In this document: in pieces, positions 23,801-36,539 of the stretch
Position numbering within the stretch: position 1 is the stretch's first letter
How the letters are laid out: the number at the start of each line of letters is the position of its first letter
Source: Opisthorchis felineus
Taxonomy: Eukaryota; Platyhelminthes; Trematoda; Opisthorchiida; Opisthorchiidae
Length of the DNA stretch: 64,000 bases
Assembly (NCBI GenBank): GCA_004794785.1
Contig: SJOL01009893.1
Coordinates: 417,673 to 481,672 of the forward strand
Direction: 5' to 3'
Notes under the pieces: model-generated
Told to the model about the DNA's origin: nothing
Seen by the model: the letters and a program-made list of their open reading frames with translations, nothing else
The model's database searches: none
Made by a program: the position numbers and the translations under genes

Positions 23801-25500
23801 TCAAAATCAGACGAACTGGTCGTCAGATAAACAAAAAAAGAACAACAGAAATTTCCACATCCTCCGGGTTTTTCCTTCTTCGAAAAGCTGTTCTACATGA
23901 AACTCTGTACGGGATGAGTTAGTTCAGCTTGTTGGCTCATTGAAAATGCTTACATTGGCCAGTCAACGACTACTCCTAGGTTTTTGATAAGGACGAAACA
24001 TTTGCCAAGTGTGACCCATTTTGAATGTTTTGGGGAGAAGTATGTAGAAAGATAATCTATGCCAGCTGGCTTCTATTGATATTACTGCCGATATTGTCAC
24101 AAGTCGGACAGTAAGAAAATTTGCCTTGCGTAAATCTGTCTAAGGATAGCACAAACCCAACAACCGATGCACCACAACTTTGCTGATGGGGACGTGTTAT
24201 CTTGATGTCAACATGAAAACTTTCGATTCAACTTTTGTTTGTGACGTTTCAGCCAGACTGAAGGCGAATGCGTCTTTACCAGCCAACATGACACTCTTGG
24301 CTACACCACTGGGAACGAACAGTAGGTACCATCTACTGGGTTAACGATGAAGTCAACAACAGGTTGGCTTCAATTTTAGGTCAGTTGGTTAGGCGTGTAA
24401 GGTATTTTTGTGGAATTTTTATACGGAATATTGTGCCCAGATGTGACGTTGTCAAATGTGACGTACCGACATTTTTGCGCAGTTTCAAAAAATATTTTGG
24501 AACTAGCTCAATGCCAGACAGCCAGTCGTTGTTCACATCGGTCGTGTTTGAACAGCCTTTCGCCCGTCCTCACCCGTTTATGCTGTTCAGCCCACAGCAA
24601 AGAGGGGAAGTACTGGACTGGTGGTTCGCTCTTGTTAGATCTCATCATTAGTGCGTATCACTGGCCATGCCGGAGTGTGAAATCCCGGCATCTGACACAA
24701 GATGTGAGTGTGTTATCACTTCTTCAAAAGCGCACTTTGGATGCACCTGAATCAACACATCCGAAAAGGCTTGTGCAATGTGAATTGTTTGTCGAACGGC
24801 TTGAACGACGTCCAGGGGGTGTATCGGCGGGGTCGACTAGTTGACGTGCCGGCAAGACTTCCTAGTCAAGTAATGCCGCGAGAGCCTGATACCTGCTGGA
24901 CAATGGTTGATTAGCTGTAGATGACTGTGAAATCTGTATAGGTCACATTCACATTACTGCCTCGTTCGTTCTGGTGCAATTATTCTAACCTGTCATTTGA
25001 TAGCTCACTAACGACGGACTTTGTACTCAGGACCCGAGAATTCTATGGCAAATGATCAAAATGGAAATTAACTAATCGTGTACCATTTGACTTACAGAAT
25101 GAGAAATTGCAGCTTACATGGCAAAGAATAAAGCTACGGGTGAAATAGGAGCTCATTTTGACACGTAGCTTATCCCTGCAACTGAAATCGTATAGCAACT
25201 CAATTTCTTACGACTGGAAGCAGGGAGAGCTTAACGTGATAATAGGTGAATGTGTTGCGTCCGATGTGATGTGCTCTATGTCTTTATACCAAGGATAAAC
25301 TTTTGGACCACAAACAATCCAAATGTCAGCTCCGCTAAATCTTCGTGATGAATTAAAATGCAGCTATTTCCACCTATTTTGCTGTCCACGCTTTTCTGCA
25401 CAGTGTGTCATTTGTAGCCTTTGTTTCTTCTTATACGTTATTTGTAATACGGACAGTATGCGCAAAATTAAGTAATCTGTGTCGTTATTCATGTTCCTGT
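20831..25500. other. No gene seen
   Basis: Frames up to 144 codons (24410-24844, with an overlapping 95-codon frame) have no recognisable domain. A family C-like scrap (CTCATCATTAGTGCGTATC) lies at about 24642-24660. The stretch at 21460-21800 is open on both strands and unidentified. Confidence 0.4.
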
Positions 25501-28500
25501 AGGTTTATAGAAGAAAATTTGCTCGTCAAGGGTCACAGTGGCATGGTCTGATTGGCAAGTCTGAGAACCAAGATCCAAAATCTCAGGGTCACTAATGAGT
25601 TAGCCGGCACGGTTTGAAAGTAAATCTGGGATGGTTGTCGTTTTGAGCATGTAGGTGCTCATCAAATTTTGATAAACGTATAAAAATCAATTATTTATTT
25701 TTAGTCTAACAAAAGATGCCAAGTTGCCTCGATTTTTAGTCGGGACTTGTTCTTAGACATCGATTAACCTTGCGTTCGTATTCGAAGCCGCTTATCCTTC
25801 GTGTGCCTTCACAACGAATTGACTTGGCGACCACATGCTTATTAATTGATTGTACGATTTCCCCAAACATGCACTTTTCATGTATATCAATAATTATGGA
25901 ACGCCCGTACTAACTAGCCTTGATAGGTTACATGAATCACAATAGTTATTCAAAAAATGCACAGTTATTTACTTTATATGCTGTATGCGACATGGATAGC
26001 TAGGACCAGTGAAGGACAATGTTGGAGTTCATACAATGGTTTTGCACACCTTTCATATCACTACCTTCGAGTTCTGGGCCAGCCGCCTTGAAAAATTGTG
26101 ACGCATACGCCTTTTCACTTGGTAGTAAAGAACGCACTCAGGTTTGTCTGAGATACGGGGTATCTTGATCAACTGAGCTGCTTTCAAGGTTGTAAGACAC
26201 TCTAATTTGATTTGGGTCAGTAAATGATCACTAAACTTTTCGTTCTACTCTTGACGTGGGCCAATGGAAAAACACTGCTTGTCAGTGTTTTTGCCTTCAA
26301 AGAGACATCTAATTTCCCACCATTTTCATACAAAATAAAGCAGCACTACTGTGACCTAACGATCTTGGTTTTTGTTGAACACCGCTTCAACCTCGTTGTA
26401 CGTAACATAAATGAGTTGGACCAACAAGGCAGAACTTCAAAAGATGTATAACTTGCAATGAGATTTGAAGCGTGAATAGTCACGGGTTCTCGCTGTAAAC
26501 TTCTAGGTAATAATGTTTACTAACCTCTCAAAACAAGGATCGACCGAAAAGGCTCTGACGAATGCGGGGAAACATCACACTGTGCACTGCCAGTTTCTAC
26601 TCATTTTTGTGTGTTTTTCTATGAGATTACAGCCATTTATGATGTCTGTAATGACTTAAGAAATGTTTTGTGACAGTACGCTTGACAGCAGAGTGACTAT
26701 TTCTTAGCACGGGTGGATTAAAGTTTTTTGAGAGTTTTCACCAGACAAACTACTCCTACGAATAATCGGCCCCGAAAAAAACCTTTTTAAAATTAACAAG
26801 ACATTTTAGCCGAAATAGAATGAGGAGAGTAGAACACCACCGACTATTAAGAATCCCTGTCAAATTAAGGTATCAAGAAATTGAACAGTTTAAGGAAGTC
26901 GAAATTTTTGTATTCTGTGAACCAAATAACCCATCTTTGTAAGAAGAAACATTTGCTCGGCTACAAATTTGCGAGACCCTCTTGGAAAATTCTTCTATTA
27001 ATCAAGCTGGAAATGACTGAGCTCCGTTAAATGACATCTGGAAGCCGAACCGTTTTATATGTGCTTTGGGGTTTCATCGGCGGTTCCATCTTATTTGAGC
27101 TCACTTGGAAAAGCCAAATGAGACGAGTTGCAGTGACGGTAAACACGAGAAGCTCCAAAGTTTGATGATGACGATGATAGCATCGTTAGTAGAATATACT
27201 TGGCTACTACAGGGGTCCACCGAGACGCATTTCTTTCGTCGATAGTACTTGGCATTCCTCTGAAAGTTTTGTGGTCCTTGGTCTATTCTTACCACCCAGG
27301 TTTGTCGTTCCCTCTATGTATACGAAGTTTGCTATTTAAGATTGGCCAATTCCAATTCATTCACTGATTAACTCAATGTCTGGTGTTTTGACTACGAACA
27401 AATTTACTTTCTCCAGCGTTGTAGGAATTAAAAAACTGTCGTCATTGCTACTGGATGCCATTCGGAGGTCATCGTCAGAATTTTGTTATACGTGTGCATA
27501 GAAGTAAAACTCTTTGGGCAGGCCAGTTTCTCACACCTCATTTTTTATTTAGGGGGAATTATAAGCTTGGATTCCGAGTCAAGAATCCCCGAAAACTGAT
27601 CAACAGTTCTGCCGTTCCAAGTTTTAATTTGGACTGAAACGTGACGGTAAACACTGCAGACACTGTAGCAAACAGTGTAAAATTAGCAGACCACAACTTT
27701 ACTCCGAATGACTGAATCGCAATGAGCAGCGTGTCAACCCATTTTGGTGGTGAAACTACAACTTATCTTTCCGGAATTGTGCTCAGATTGACTAAATAAA
27801 CTGAAAGATAACAACAACGAACATCACACATTCTTGTAGTCCAAATTCCGTGGGCAAATAATGCTTCATTAAAGTTTCATAAAATAATAATGCGAATTTT
27901 CAGCCCTATTTTCTGCACGCTGTTGATGATGGAACAATGGAAGTTTTTGACTCCATCTCGCCAGTTAGTCTGTTTTCGGGACTACCCGGACGTCTGAGAT
28001 TTGAATGCTAAATTGTAACCATATAAACGATCCGGAAACTTGAGGGTTGGATTGCATGAACTACTTGCATTGTTTATTCAAGTTCAAAAGAATGAATTCG
28101 GGATTTACTTTTGAGCTTTTGTGAATAGATACAGCTACGCGACCCACATTGATGGAAAACTGTTTACTTGACCTCAGTCGAGTGTTGATACACAGAAGCA
28201 ATTCCTAGACAAGTCCACAGTAACTTACGAACCAAGCCTCAATTTGTCTGGTATCAGTGCTCCACAATATGTATTCACTACACTGATTACATTCTTGGAC
28301 TGTGCCATCTTGACGCAGAAGAGGACTGGTGAATGATTGAGGAACATTCCTGTCTAGAATTGCGAAAATTCTCCTAATCTTATGCAAAACAAATTTGCGG
28401 TTCAGAGTGTGTGTAAAAATATGGGGAAATATAATCTCACCTACTCAAAACTAGATCGCTCCATAAGGCCACTGACCAGCTCAGTCACGAATGGATTTCT

Positions 28501-30635
28501 CACAGTAGAGGATGAATATTGCAGATTTGTTTCTATATGCCACATGTCTCCATGCCTGGTTCAAATGCTGCGCCCTATATTGATTCTTCACTTGGTCGCT
28601 TCGCCCGCAAACGACAACTGACACTCCTCCTTTCGTGTCAGTGGATGATTTCCCTTATATTCTATCCATCTCCCCCACAAAAGTTATTCATATTTTCCGG
28701 CTGCTTTGTATCATACCGATTCGGACTTCAAGTTGGCATACATATTCAGGATACACCTGAAAGTTTCTGTTCTCGTGTATGTATGCGCGCGCATTTCCTG
28801 TGTACGACCAATATCTCACAACGAAAGTATAAAATTCATTAGCTATCCTCTCACCTTACCTAAATTTAACGTGCTATAAAACCATACTTTAATTTTTTGG
28901 CAACCGATTTTGTGGCTCATCACGTGACTTTGGTCTCGGAGATTTCGTTGATTTCATTTTGCACCTGTGGACCCGATCAGTCACAAACAAACGTTAATCA
29001 AGAGTACAACTGACTCTTTGTTTTGGAAGTGGCTTTCAGCGGCTTGTTTGTGCAAACCTGTGCACCTGTTTTTCGGAGACAGTTGGTGAAATTCTAACCA
29101 GCTACACGTGGACCACATGACCAAACGAAATCTTGTGAGTAGTTTGCTTTGGTAGCCACCAGTCAGTGTAATGACCAATTTTGACCCAAATATCCAGTTT
29201 TATTTAGCAGAATAGGAAAATTGATAATGGGTAAACAGTCTCACGAGGCACTAAAATCTGGGATGCCATCAATCTGTCTGAGATAATCTCTGCATGATGT
29301 GGCTGTCAATTTTCCTGCGCTAAAGAATGATCTAGTTTGGTCAAGTTTGGTTATTCAATTAGAACGATGCCAAGCGAACTCGGCATTTCCGAGTAACTAT
29401 CATTCTGCGACATTTCTGCAGCCGCAAAAGGGAAGAATAAAGATGTGGTAGGGCTTGTTTATGACCTATGAACGTGTCTATTTCACGGCTGTTGGTTTAC
29501 TAAGGCCACAGGAGTTTAAAAGTAAGTCTGAGAAACTGAGTTCACTAAACAGTGTTCCGACGCAAGCAATTTCGTGTCAGACGAACGGGTGCACATGAGA
29601 ACTTTGCTCTAATGTACATTTTCCACCGTTCAAGTATTTCTTGCTTCTCTGAAATATAGGGCAAAATACCCAAGAAAAACGTGCGAATATCACCGGGAAC
29701 AAATCTCGCACTGATAGCTCAAATTTATGTTCAAATTTGCAGGCCTTCAGACAGTTCAACGTCCAGTGGATCCTATATCTGGAAAACGAAGAAATAAATC
29801 TAAATGCTCTTTAGCTGTGAGGATTGCACCGCATTCTATTCAGAATTGTATTCTGGACAGGCCACCCATCCGAATGCCTTTATGAACCTCTTTCCACACA
29901 GGTGTTATGCGGGAATTAGGTGTCAGCGTAATGTTAGTTTGAAAACGTTGAGGTGCAAATTGCTGTTGACTGTAGCCGGTATTTTTTTGCTCTTGCCAGC
30001 AACATTCACAAACTGGGTTTGCAGAGTTTCAGGCTCCGGATAACGATATTTTATCGACTATTTTGGAGTATATTGGACGCTATATATTTCACGTTTGACA
30101 GGATTGTAAAATGCTCTAAATGAACTAAACGAAAGGTGGCCAAATAAAGCCAGCTTTGGTTTAAGAAACGTTGAAGGCTCTTCTGTTTGATGAGAATCGA
30201 AATGGAATGACACATGATCAAAATCCAACGACTGTACAACCATACTCATAAATCACCTAATAAAAAGCACCACAGATGACTGAATGAAGTTAGTGAATGA
30301 AATAAAAGGCGCTTGCTTATAATTAATACCCAAGCTTTCAATTATATATGAGCGATTCCGAAACATCCTGGATTTGGGAAGCCAATGATCGTTTGCTGAA
30401 AGTAACGAAGTTTAGTGTGGACAAACAAAAAACCCAATATCATACAAACGGATAGTCGTCGGAAGAAATTATTGATTAGAAATTATTGATTTGAATTGTT
30501 TTGACGGTTGTACTCTCATTCCTCATGGTAATTAACAGAAACATGTAACTGTATGGTGAGCTAGGCAGTCAGGTTCGATAAGTTTTGACATTCATCTTAT
30601 ACACTCATCTCCGTATCAATTTTGATTTGACGGGA
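25501..30635. other. No gene seen
   Basis: Low coding potential throughout. Short frames only, and no complete repeat-family copy recognised. Confidence 0.45.
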
Positions 30636-30639
30636 GACT

Positions 30640-30860
30640 TAGCTGGAACCCAGCTGAATCTCTCGTTTATGATGTTCTGAAGTAGAACATTAGGATGACC
30701 TACAATCGGGGACTGCACCTAGCTGATGGGGCCCAAAAGGGGCGAAACCGGTAGTGGATCGTCGAAGGGTTTTCAGCAACCTTATGAGTAGTGATTTAAG
30801 CCTAGACATTGTACACTTACATGAATACATGATATTTCTCATGTCTTCACTGCGATTCAT
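30640..30860 (+). repeat. Hammerhead repeat family B, copy 4 (ribozyme mutated)
   Basis: CGGGGACTGCACCTAGCTGA aligns with the hammerhead of copies 1 and 2. The core reads CUGAUGG (30723-30729) where CUGAUGA is required. Stem II and GAAAC (30744-30748) are kept, and the cleavage triplet is GUA (30751-30753). Stem I has two mismatches. The changed core base should abolish or strongly reduce cleavage. Downstream, GTCGAAGGGTTTTCAGCAAC is the family B 3' part. Confidence 0.62.
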
Positions 30861-30954
30861 ATGAGAATCAGAGCGGTTTTAGTCCACCCAGTTTGCAGAA
30901 AAGCGTTCAGTTATAGATAATCGACTCGGAGGAAGAATAAGTCCAACAAGATGA

Positions 30955-31250
30955 TTGAAACTCTCACCTGAGAAGTCGTCGCACGAGGATCCAATTGGAA
31001 CGTGACCACGCGATATGACTTCCGTGGTTACAGAATGAGCGATTTCATATCTTGTCTAATTGTTCTGTTCTGTTCAGCCGCTCTTGGCCAAACGGTTATG
31101 TGCTCAACCATTGGTGGAGAGGTTGCAGTTTTGAAACTTACTGAGTTTCGTGAGATGCGTCCTACTGATGATATTCAATAAGGATGAAACTGCCGGAAAG
31201 TGCTTCTCATCTTTTCAAAACAAATTAGCTTCACTGGCAGGACAAAATTG
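30955..31250 (+). repeat. Sm-alpha-like SINE, family C, copy 3 (hammerhead degenerate)
   Basis: Contains CCGCTCTTGGCCAAACGGTT (A-box region), GAGTTTCGTGAGATGCG, CUGAUGA intact at 31165-31171, CAATAAGGATGAAAC with GAAAC at 31186-31190, and a tail with TTAGCTTCACTGG. Stem I no longer pairs well and stem II is disrupted, so ribozyme activity is unlikely. Confidence 0.6.
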
Positions 31251-32690
31251 CGGTTGCAAGGCGTGTGAATCCATGATCAATAGGGTGAAGGCGCGCACTA
31301 CGTGAAGCATTTAAACTATTGTAGAATCAATAGCGTGATTGGGACATTCGGCAAAATAATCTTGGATCCCCAGTTTCTCAAACAGGATTATTCAGCCAAA
31401 ACTCCACCAGAAAACATCCCATTGGTTTTTGGATTGATTAATCCTCAGCATCCCACGGTAGAAATGGAAGCACGCAGGTAATACTAAGAATGACCACCAC
31501 AGTCATATTCTGGCGGAATTTATTCATCTTTTGGGTATCGTTTTGTTATCTAATCTAATATAATGTTTTACTATACTATACTACTCATCCTAGGAGTAGT
31601 ATAATACACCACCTACTTGGTGATGTCTCCTAGTTTGCTGACGGGAACGTTCGCATGTGAGTTACCAAGCACTCCGAACCGTCCAATAGTCACTTGGTAG
31701 GTAATCAATAAATATTACTGTAATACTCATTTGACCTCCTCTACATTTGTTTGCCCCATCACCTTCACTGAAAATTCTCTCCCGACACTGATGATCCCCG
31801 AAACCTCTTTACGAGTTACCAAGGCTCTGATGGTGTGTTGTTGCAAGAAACAAGTATCGCTTTTATGCAGCCGTTTCATACGTATGTAATTTCGTGGATG
31901 TGACCACAGATGACGTCTTTTCACCTGAAATTTGTAAGTATCAACTGTGGTACAGTGAAAGCTTACATTTCCAGAGGATTCACAAGCCTCCCTAGTGGAA
32001 GAACGGTGTTGAAGGCTGTGCAGACCGGTATTTTGGGGCAGACCAGTTCGTATTTTCAACAAATATTATATTCCACCTGTGAAATGCCGTTAAATGTTTG
32101 TTTGCTTACCCACAATCATTCTACGTTTGGATAACCACTAACTTTCCGTTGGTTCAAAAACTCGGCCTTGAAAGCTACCCTTTTCACCAGATCGCTTTGT
32201 GGCGGCTTTGCCCAGACAGTGCTAGAATTTTCCTACATTTTACACTAGCTATTCTTCTATGGGGTTACACCGGTAATCCTAGAGAAACGAACAAAGGGGC
32301 AGCTGTTGACCACTGTGTAGAAGTTCGCTCTGGAGGGATTATTAAAGTGGATTATCAGATATCTGATAAAACCCAGGAGGTAAAAATATTGTTAAGAGGA
32401 TTCCGCAAAATAACAATACAGTTTTGAACACAAACTCGGGCATGAAGTCTGTCAAGTCTATAAAGTAGAACACGAATTTGTATGATTTTGTATGCACTGT
32501 GTTTTTATTTCCCATGGAAATATCCTACTGAAATATTTTCTCACTATGTTCAGGGGCACGTTTTTCCAGCAATTAAAAGGATACTACGCCCGACTAAACT
32601 TCTAAAGTGGGAAACAGCACGTACGGTACAAAGAAGACTGTTTGCAAGATTCATCTGAACTTTTCCTGAGTCTCTTGATTGTGATATTTT
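31251..32690. other. No gene seen
   Basis: Frames at 31727-32427 reach about 110 codons on either strand, without motifs. No repeat copy is recognised. Confidence 0.45.
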
Positions 32691-32694
32691 TCAG

Positions 32695-32880
32695 GTGAAG
32701 GTGCTGCACCTCATTTGGGAATGAGTTGCATTCGCAGCAGACCTACAATTTGCTGCTTATATTTGGAACATAAACTCAGGGGTAAGGCTACTAACAATCT
32801 TCACAGGTGGCTAAAACGGTAGTGGGTTCTCAACACGTAGGGTTTGCATCATTTCAGTAAGTGTTATTGAAAAAATTAGC
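32695..32880 (+). repeat. Hammerhead repeat family B, badly decayed copy
   Basis: TTTGGAACATAAACTCAGGGG and GCTAAAACGGTAGTGGGTTC resemble the flank and the GAAACCGGT region of family B. CUGAUGA is not recognisable. Confidence 0.35.
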
Positions 32881-33074
32881 ATGTTTAAGCAACAAGCACT
32901 CGCACATGCTTAGGTTATCCGAACGCAAGGCAGGTTCCGACAAGTTGTTACAAGTTGGGTTTATCATGGTTCAGGTCAAAGTGGAAAGAGCGAATCGCTT
33001 CCACATACAGGTTGTGTCAAAGGAGTGCGATTAAACTGACTGTTAATGGTACCGCCGTAGTGTCAAAATCTGAC

Positions 33075-33705
33075 CGGTGTTCAACACCCATGCTTCGATG
33101 CCGTAAATTCATGATTTATTGGAAACCACTACTGTGGACAAAAGAACAAAGTTGGACGAGGAAAGGATTTAGCGCTAGCCTACCACAATCATTCCGAGGT
33201 GCCTACACCTCGGACAGACACTCATTCAGCCAATCTGGATAGAAACTGACAACAAGAACGCCATTGACATGAATTAGCAACCATACATTGCACAAACTCC
33301 AACCAGGCTCAGTGAGGACCACGTGGTCGCTATCCGGAAAGTTGGATTGCACCGACAGCACCCAGACTTTTCGCAATCTATTTCATACCCCACTGCCAGA
33401 TCAAAGGTTGGCCACGTCTTTGCTTCCGTCACTCTGAGGTGGGCACGGATACAGCATTTTCATTGGCCAACGATATTTCGGCGTGCGCAATACATGGCCT
33501 CACCAACGCAGCTTCTGTTGCTGGACACAATCTTCGATGGAAGTCCCCGTTGCACAACCGAAAGCTCAATTTCTAATTACCTCGTTACGGATTCGCCGAC
33601 ACAAACCCACGTGAGACAACGGTTGTCAAGCACCTGAAGACGTCTCGGTTCCGCTGCTCGAACAGTCCAAGTCTCACAGCGTACAAACAGCCATCTCGGT
33701 ATGAC
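33075..33705 (-). mobile_element. RTE-like non-LTR retrotransposon, 3' end copy
   Basis: Minus strand: CETWTVRAAEPRRLQVLDNR (about 33690-33630), then broken frames of the C-terminal region. Next comes a 3' UTR (about 33300-33150) aligned with the copies at 19496 and 55620, and finally the RTE/SINE tail with GGCATCGAAGCATGGGTGTT (33100-33081). Only the last quarter of the ORF is present. At its 5' end, near 33705, homology switches abruptly to the 5' part of SINE A in the same orientation. Confidence 0.7.
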
Positions 33706-33810
33706 GGACTCTGCGACTGTCACATGGATAATCACCAGTATAGCGCAGTGAGTCACGGAGGTACACAAACCATCACATTTCGGTAAGATCCAGTCTCTTC
33801 GAGATGATCT
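33706..33810 (-). repeat. SINE family A, 5' part only, joined to RTE
   Basis: The plus strand has TATAGCGCAGTGAGTCACGG followed by AGGTACACAAACCATCACA. It matches 41920-41945 (GAGGTACACAAACCATCACA) and 50055-50080, the 5' end of SINE A in minus orientation. The SINE body and its own 3' tail are missing and are replaced by the RTE fragment at 33075-33705. Confidence 0.6.
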
Positions 33811-34285
33811 GACCACAGCTGTTGATCCCTGACTCAATGCACTGCCGTTAGGAGACAACGGATTAGCTCCATGGAAGAAAGGAAAAAGGTACACTGTTCG
33901 GTCACGAACGGCGGTTAAGCGACATGATTAACACACTCTTAGAAATGATATGGCACCACTCGTACTTCAGTCACTCATGTTAGGATTTATTCAGGAAATA
34001 CGATTCTCAGAGGGCTTTGTGTTATCGTCGGCATCCCTGAACCCGAAAGCATTCACAGTGAGTGTTGCTGTTGAATTCGGAGAATAAAGGCTTTGTGCCT
34101 CTGAGGTTGTTGACACACTCGTTCCTCTGTAAAGATAGTAACCTATGTGGATGTAATAGTGTTGTGTCGAAAAGGCATTTGATAATGAAGGATATTCATC
34201 TGCAGATTTCGTCGGTTGTTGTTCACTGTAGATAAAACTGATTCCTAGGAGAGACCCCCGACATTTTTATAACATTTGTCCTTTA
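33811..34285. other. No gene seen
   Basis: No supportable feature. Confidence 0.45.
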
Positions 34286-34430
34286 AATATTGCATTTGGT
34301 TAAGGAGACCTCGGGGACTGCATCCACCTGAGGAGGTCTAAGAGGATTAAAGATGGTCGTGGGGGTTTGAAAGGACTCTTGCAAACTTACAAGTGGCATG
34401 CTTCTTTAAGAAGAAGACGCGTTACCAACC
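34286..34430 (+). repeat. Hammerhead repeat family B, copy 5 (ribozyme degenerate)
   Basis: CTCGGGGACTGCATCCACCT, a mutated core CTGAGGA, and GGTCGTGGGGG after the former GAAAC. Stem I (UCCAC with GUGGGG) can still pair, but both conserved core strands are altered. Confidence 0.55.
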
Positions 34431-36040
34431 TTGAAGAATAACAAACAGCACAATTTCTGGTTGGCAACGCATAGTACAGTTGAATGCTTGGCTCTTTAAA
34501 TGAGTACCGAAACAGCAGATATTCTTATGCGTGAATTAAAACGAATTTTATCAAAGTCAAACCAGGAACCGGTTAGTTATTAGTTCTGTAAGCAAAAAGC
34601 AAGCTAAAGTTAGACTGTTCAAATGGTTACTGAAAAATACGTAAAAATCGTAGACTTGCAGTTCACACAAAAAGAAAATATGTCGCGTTGGTTTTATAAG
34701 AAGCCGAGGAACTTGCGATTCGTCTAACCAGTCATCATCCTGCACGTCTCGAAAATGTGTCTACTGTGGCTTAGTCGATGAAATCTGGATTACGGTTGGG
34801 TTACTGAAATGTAGTCATTACTTATTAGTCTGTCATAACCATAATCTGCTTCCGTTCATATATTTGAACTGCGCATTTCATTCACAAACGCTTCAGTCAG
34901 ACAACAGGGCACTGAATGCCGTTGTCCGACAAACCAAGCGCCTTCAAGAGATTTTGTGGCAAAAGGATGACCAACTACTGTTAAAGTGATTAAAATGACA
35001 TGAGTGAAGCGGAATCTCGATTTCAAAACAAAGTACATCTTACTACACGCTTGAAATGACCGTGTTTCTCCTCTGAAGAGCCGTACGGAACTCCGGGTTT
35101 GACTGAACTCCCGCTTCTGCATTGCCAAGAGTGAGAAACTGGCAAACAAAATTAGGAATGCAAATACAGTCATGTAGAATTTTTGAGTTCCGTTTGTGCG
35201 ATCAAAAGGTCGGGTCTAAACAAAAGTAAAGGCCACTTGAGCAAATGAGTTGTTCGCGTGATTGCGATCAGGCAGCTGGAGCATTCAACAGTGAAGAGAG
35301 TACACGGTAATCAATACTTTGTTTGGACAACGAAGCGGTGCCATCACTGTAAAAATTTACTTATCTATCAGTTATATTCATTGCTTAGTAAACAATCACG
35401 GTTGTTCTGTTAAAGAGATTCCACAACCAAATGAGAATAAAGTCAGTTAACTCGCTATTGCAGTTAATACGTATACTCTGTTTGATTTGTAGTAATCGGA
35501 AGAGGATAGGCTGTGAAACCGGTTGATAATCTTTCACTAGTATGCATAACGACACTCGGTACTTTAGGTAAACTTGCGCCTGAATCTACCTTGCAGGAAG
35601 GTGTGAAAACATTTGGTACTTCGGTTTGTTCAATTACACATTGAGCTTGGTAGTTTCGTTCTAAACGTTCTGTCACCATCAGTTTGAGACGGATTGGAAC
35701 CACGCTTTGAGTAGTGTGGTATGCACGCACTTAAATACGTACCTCCGAAGATAGGTAATCTTCGGTTGTTATTGATCGCCTTAGTCACTGTTCCCACTGA
35801 TTAGATTTTGCACCCAATATTCCGACTGGGTGGCGACCTTTTGTGCTTGTTGCGTTCAGTGCACTTTACACGGTAATTAACACTCTGTTGTCTGCTTTGT
35901 CTGGCTCCATCCTTCGTTTTTGAAATCAACCTTCTGATGATGGCACTCATCTTATCAGACACTGAAAATCCATTTGGCTGCAATATGCCAGCTATGTCCT
36001 TAATTCATAAGAGATGTCGCCTTCGTTGGCCTATCCAGAA
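34431..36040. other. No gene seen
   Basis: Short chance frames only, with no repeat family recognised. Confidence 0.45.
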
Positions 36041-36084
36041 CTGTGTACATAAACTCGAGCACACAGGTACTCAGCGCACAAACA

Positions 36085-36345
36085 CCGGTGCACTGCTCCG
36101 CTCCGATTCACACCGATGTATTTGATGATGTCGCCTCGACTGATGACCTTACCAAATTTGTCAAGCCATGCGAAGATCCCGCTTATCAGTGGAAATGTGT
36201 AGTACAAGAGTTAAACCAGAAGCTGCCGAAAAACTCAGAAAAATTTGGCTTTTCATCACTTAAGGGCGCAGTTAGGTATCTGCATTTCCGCCCCTACCAA
36301 GATATAGGCTTGACAGTGGAGAAATTTTACATAAGGGCAATCTAA
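36085..36345 (+). pseudogene. Possible retrotransposon gag-like fragment
   Basis: The frame reads HTDVFDDVASTDDLTKFVK, then YQWKCVVQELNQKLP and a FGFSSLKGAVRYLHF segment, and stops at 36345. The F-D-x-V-A-S-T-D-D-L-x-x-F-V pattern followed by a W-x-C-V-V-x-E-L segment looks like a shortened capsid-type gag region of an LTR retrotransposon. Codon flavour is better than in neighbouring frames. No ATG, protease, RT or LTR was seen nearby, and part of gag seems missing. It could also be an exon of an unknown gene, since a CAG acceptor-like site precedes it near 36066. Confidence 0.3.
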
Positions 36346-36539
36346 GGACAATAAACCAGGCTACCAGTCCTACTGTGCTCTTTTTCTGTCCATTGTATAC
36401 GTCCGTCGTACACATGCTGTACCTATTACGTCCGCGACCGATGAAAGCAAAACAACTGTCGATATCTGACGATTTATTTACCAAGGTCAGGGTTTTCTCT
36501 GTTTCCTTCTTGGCTTAGGGACACATTGGTTCGAATGAT

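Noticed and set aside
24364..24914. Largest chance frame (144 codons) as a gene
   Set aside because: Three overlapping frames, no domain, no splice sites, and a family C-like scrap inside.
31780..31810. CTGATGATCCCCGAAAC as a hammerhead
   Set aside because: There is no room for a stem II between the two core strands, and no stem I pairing.
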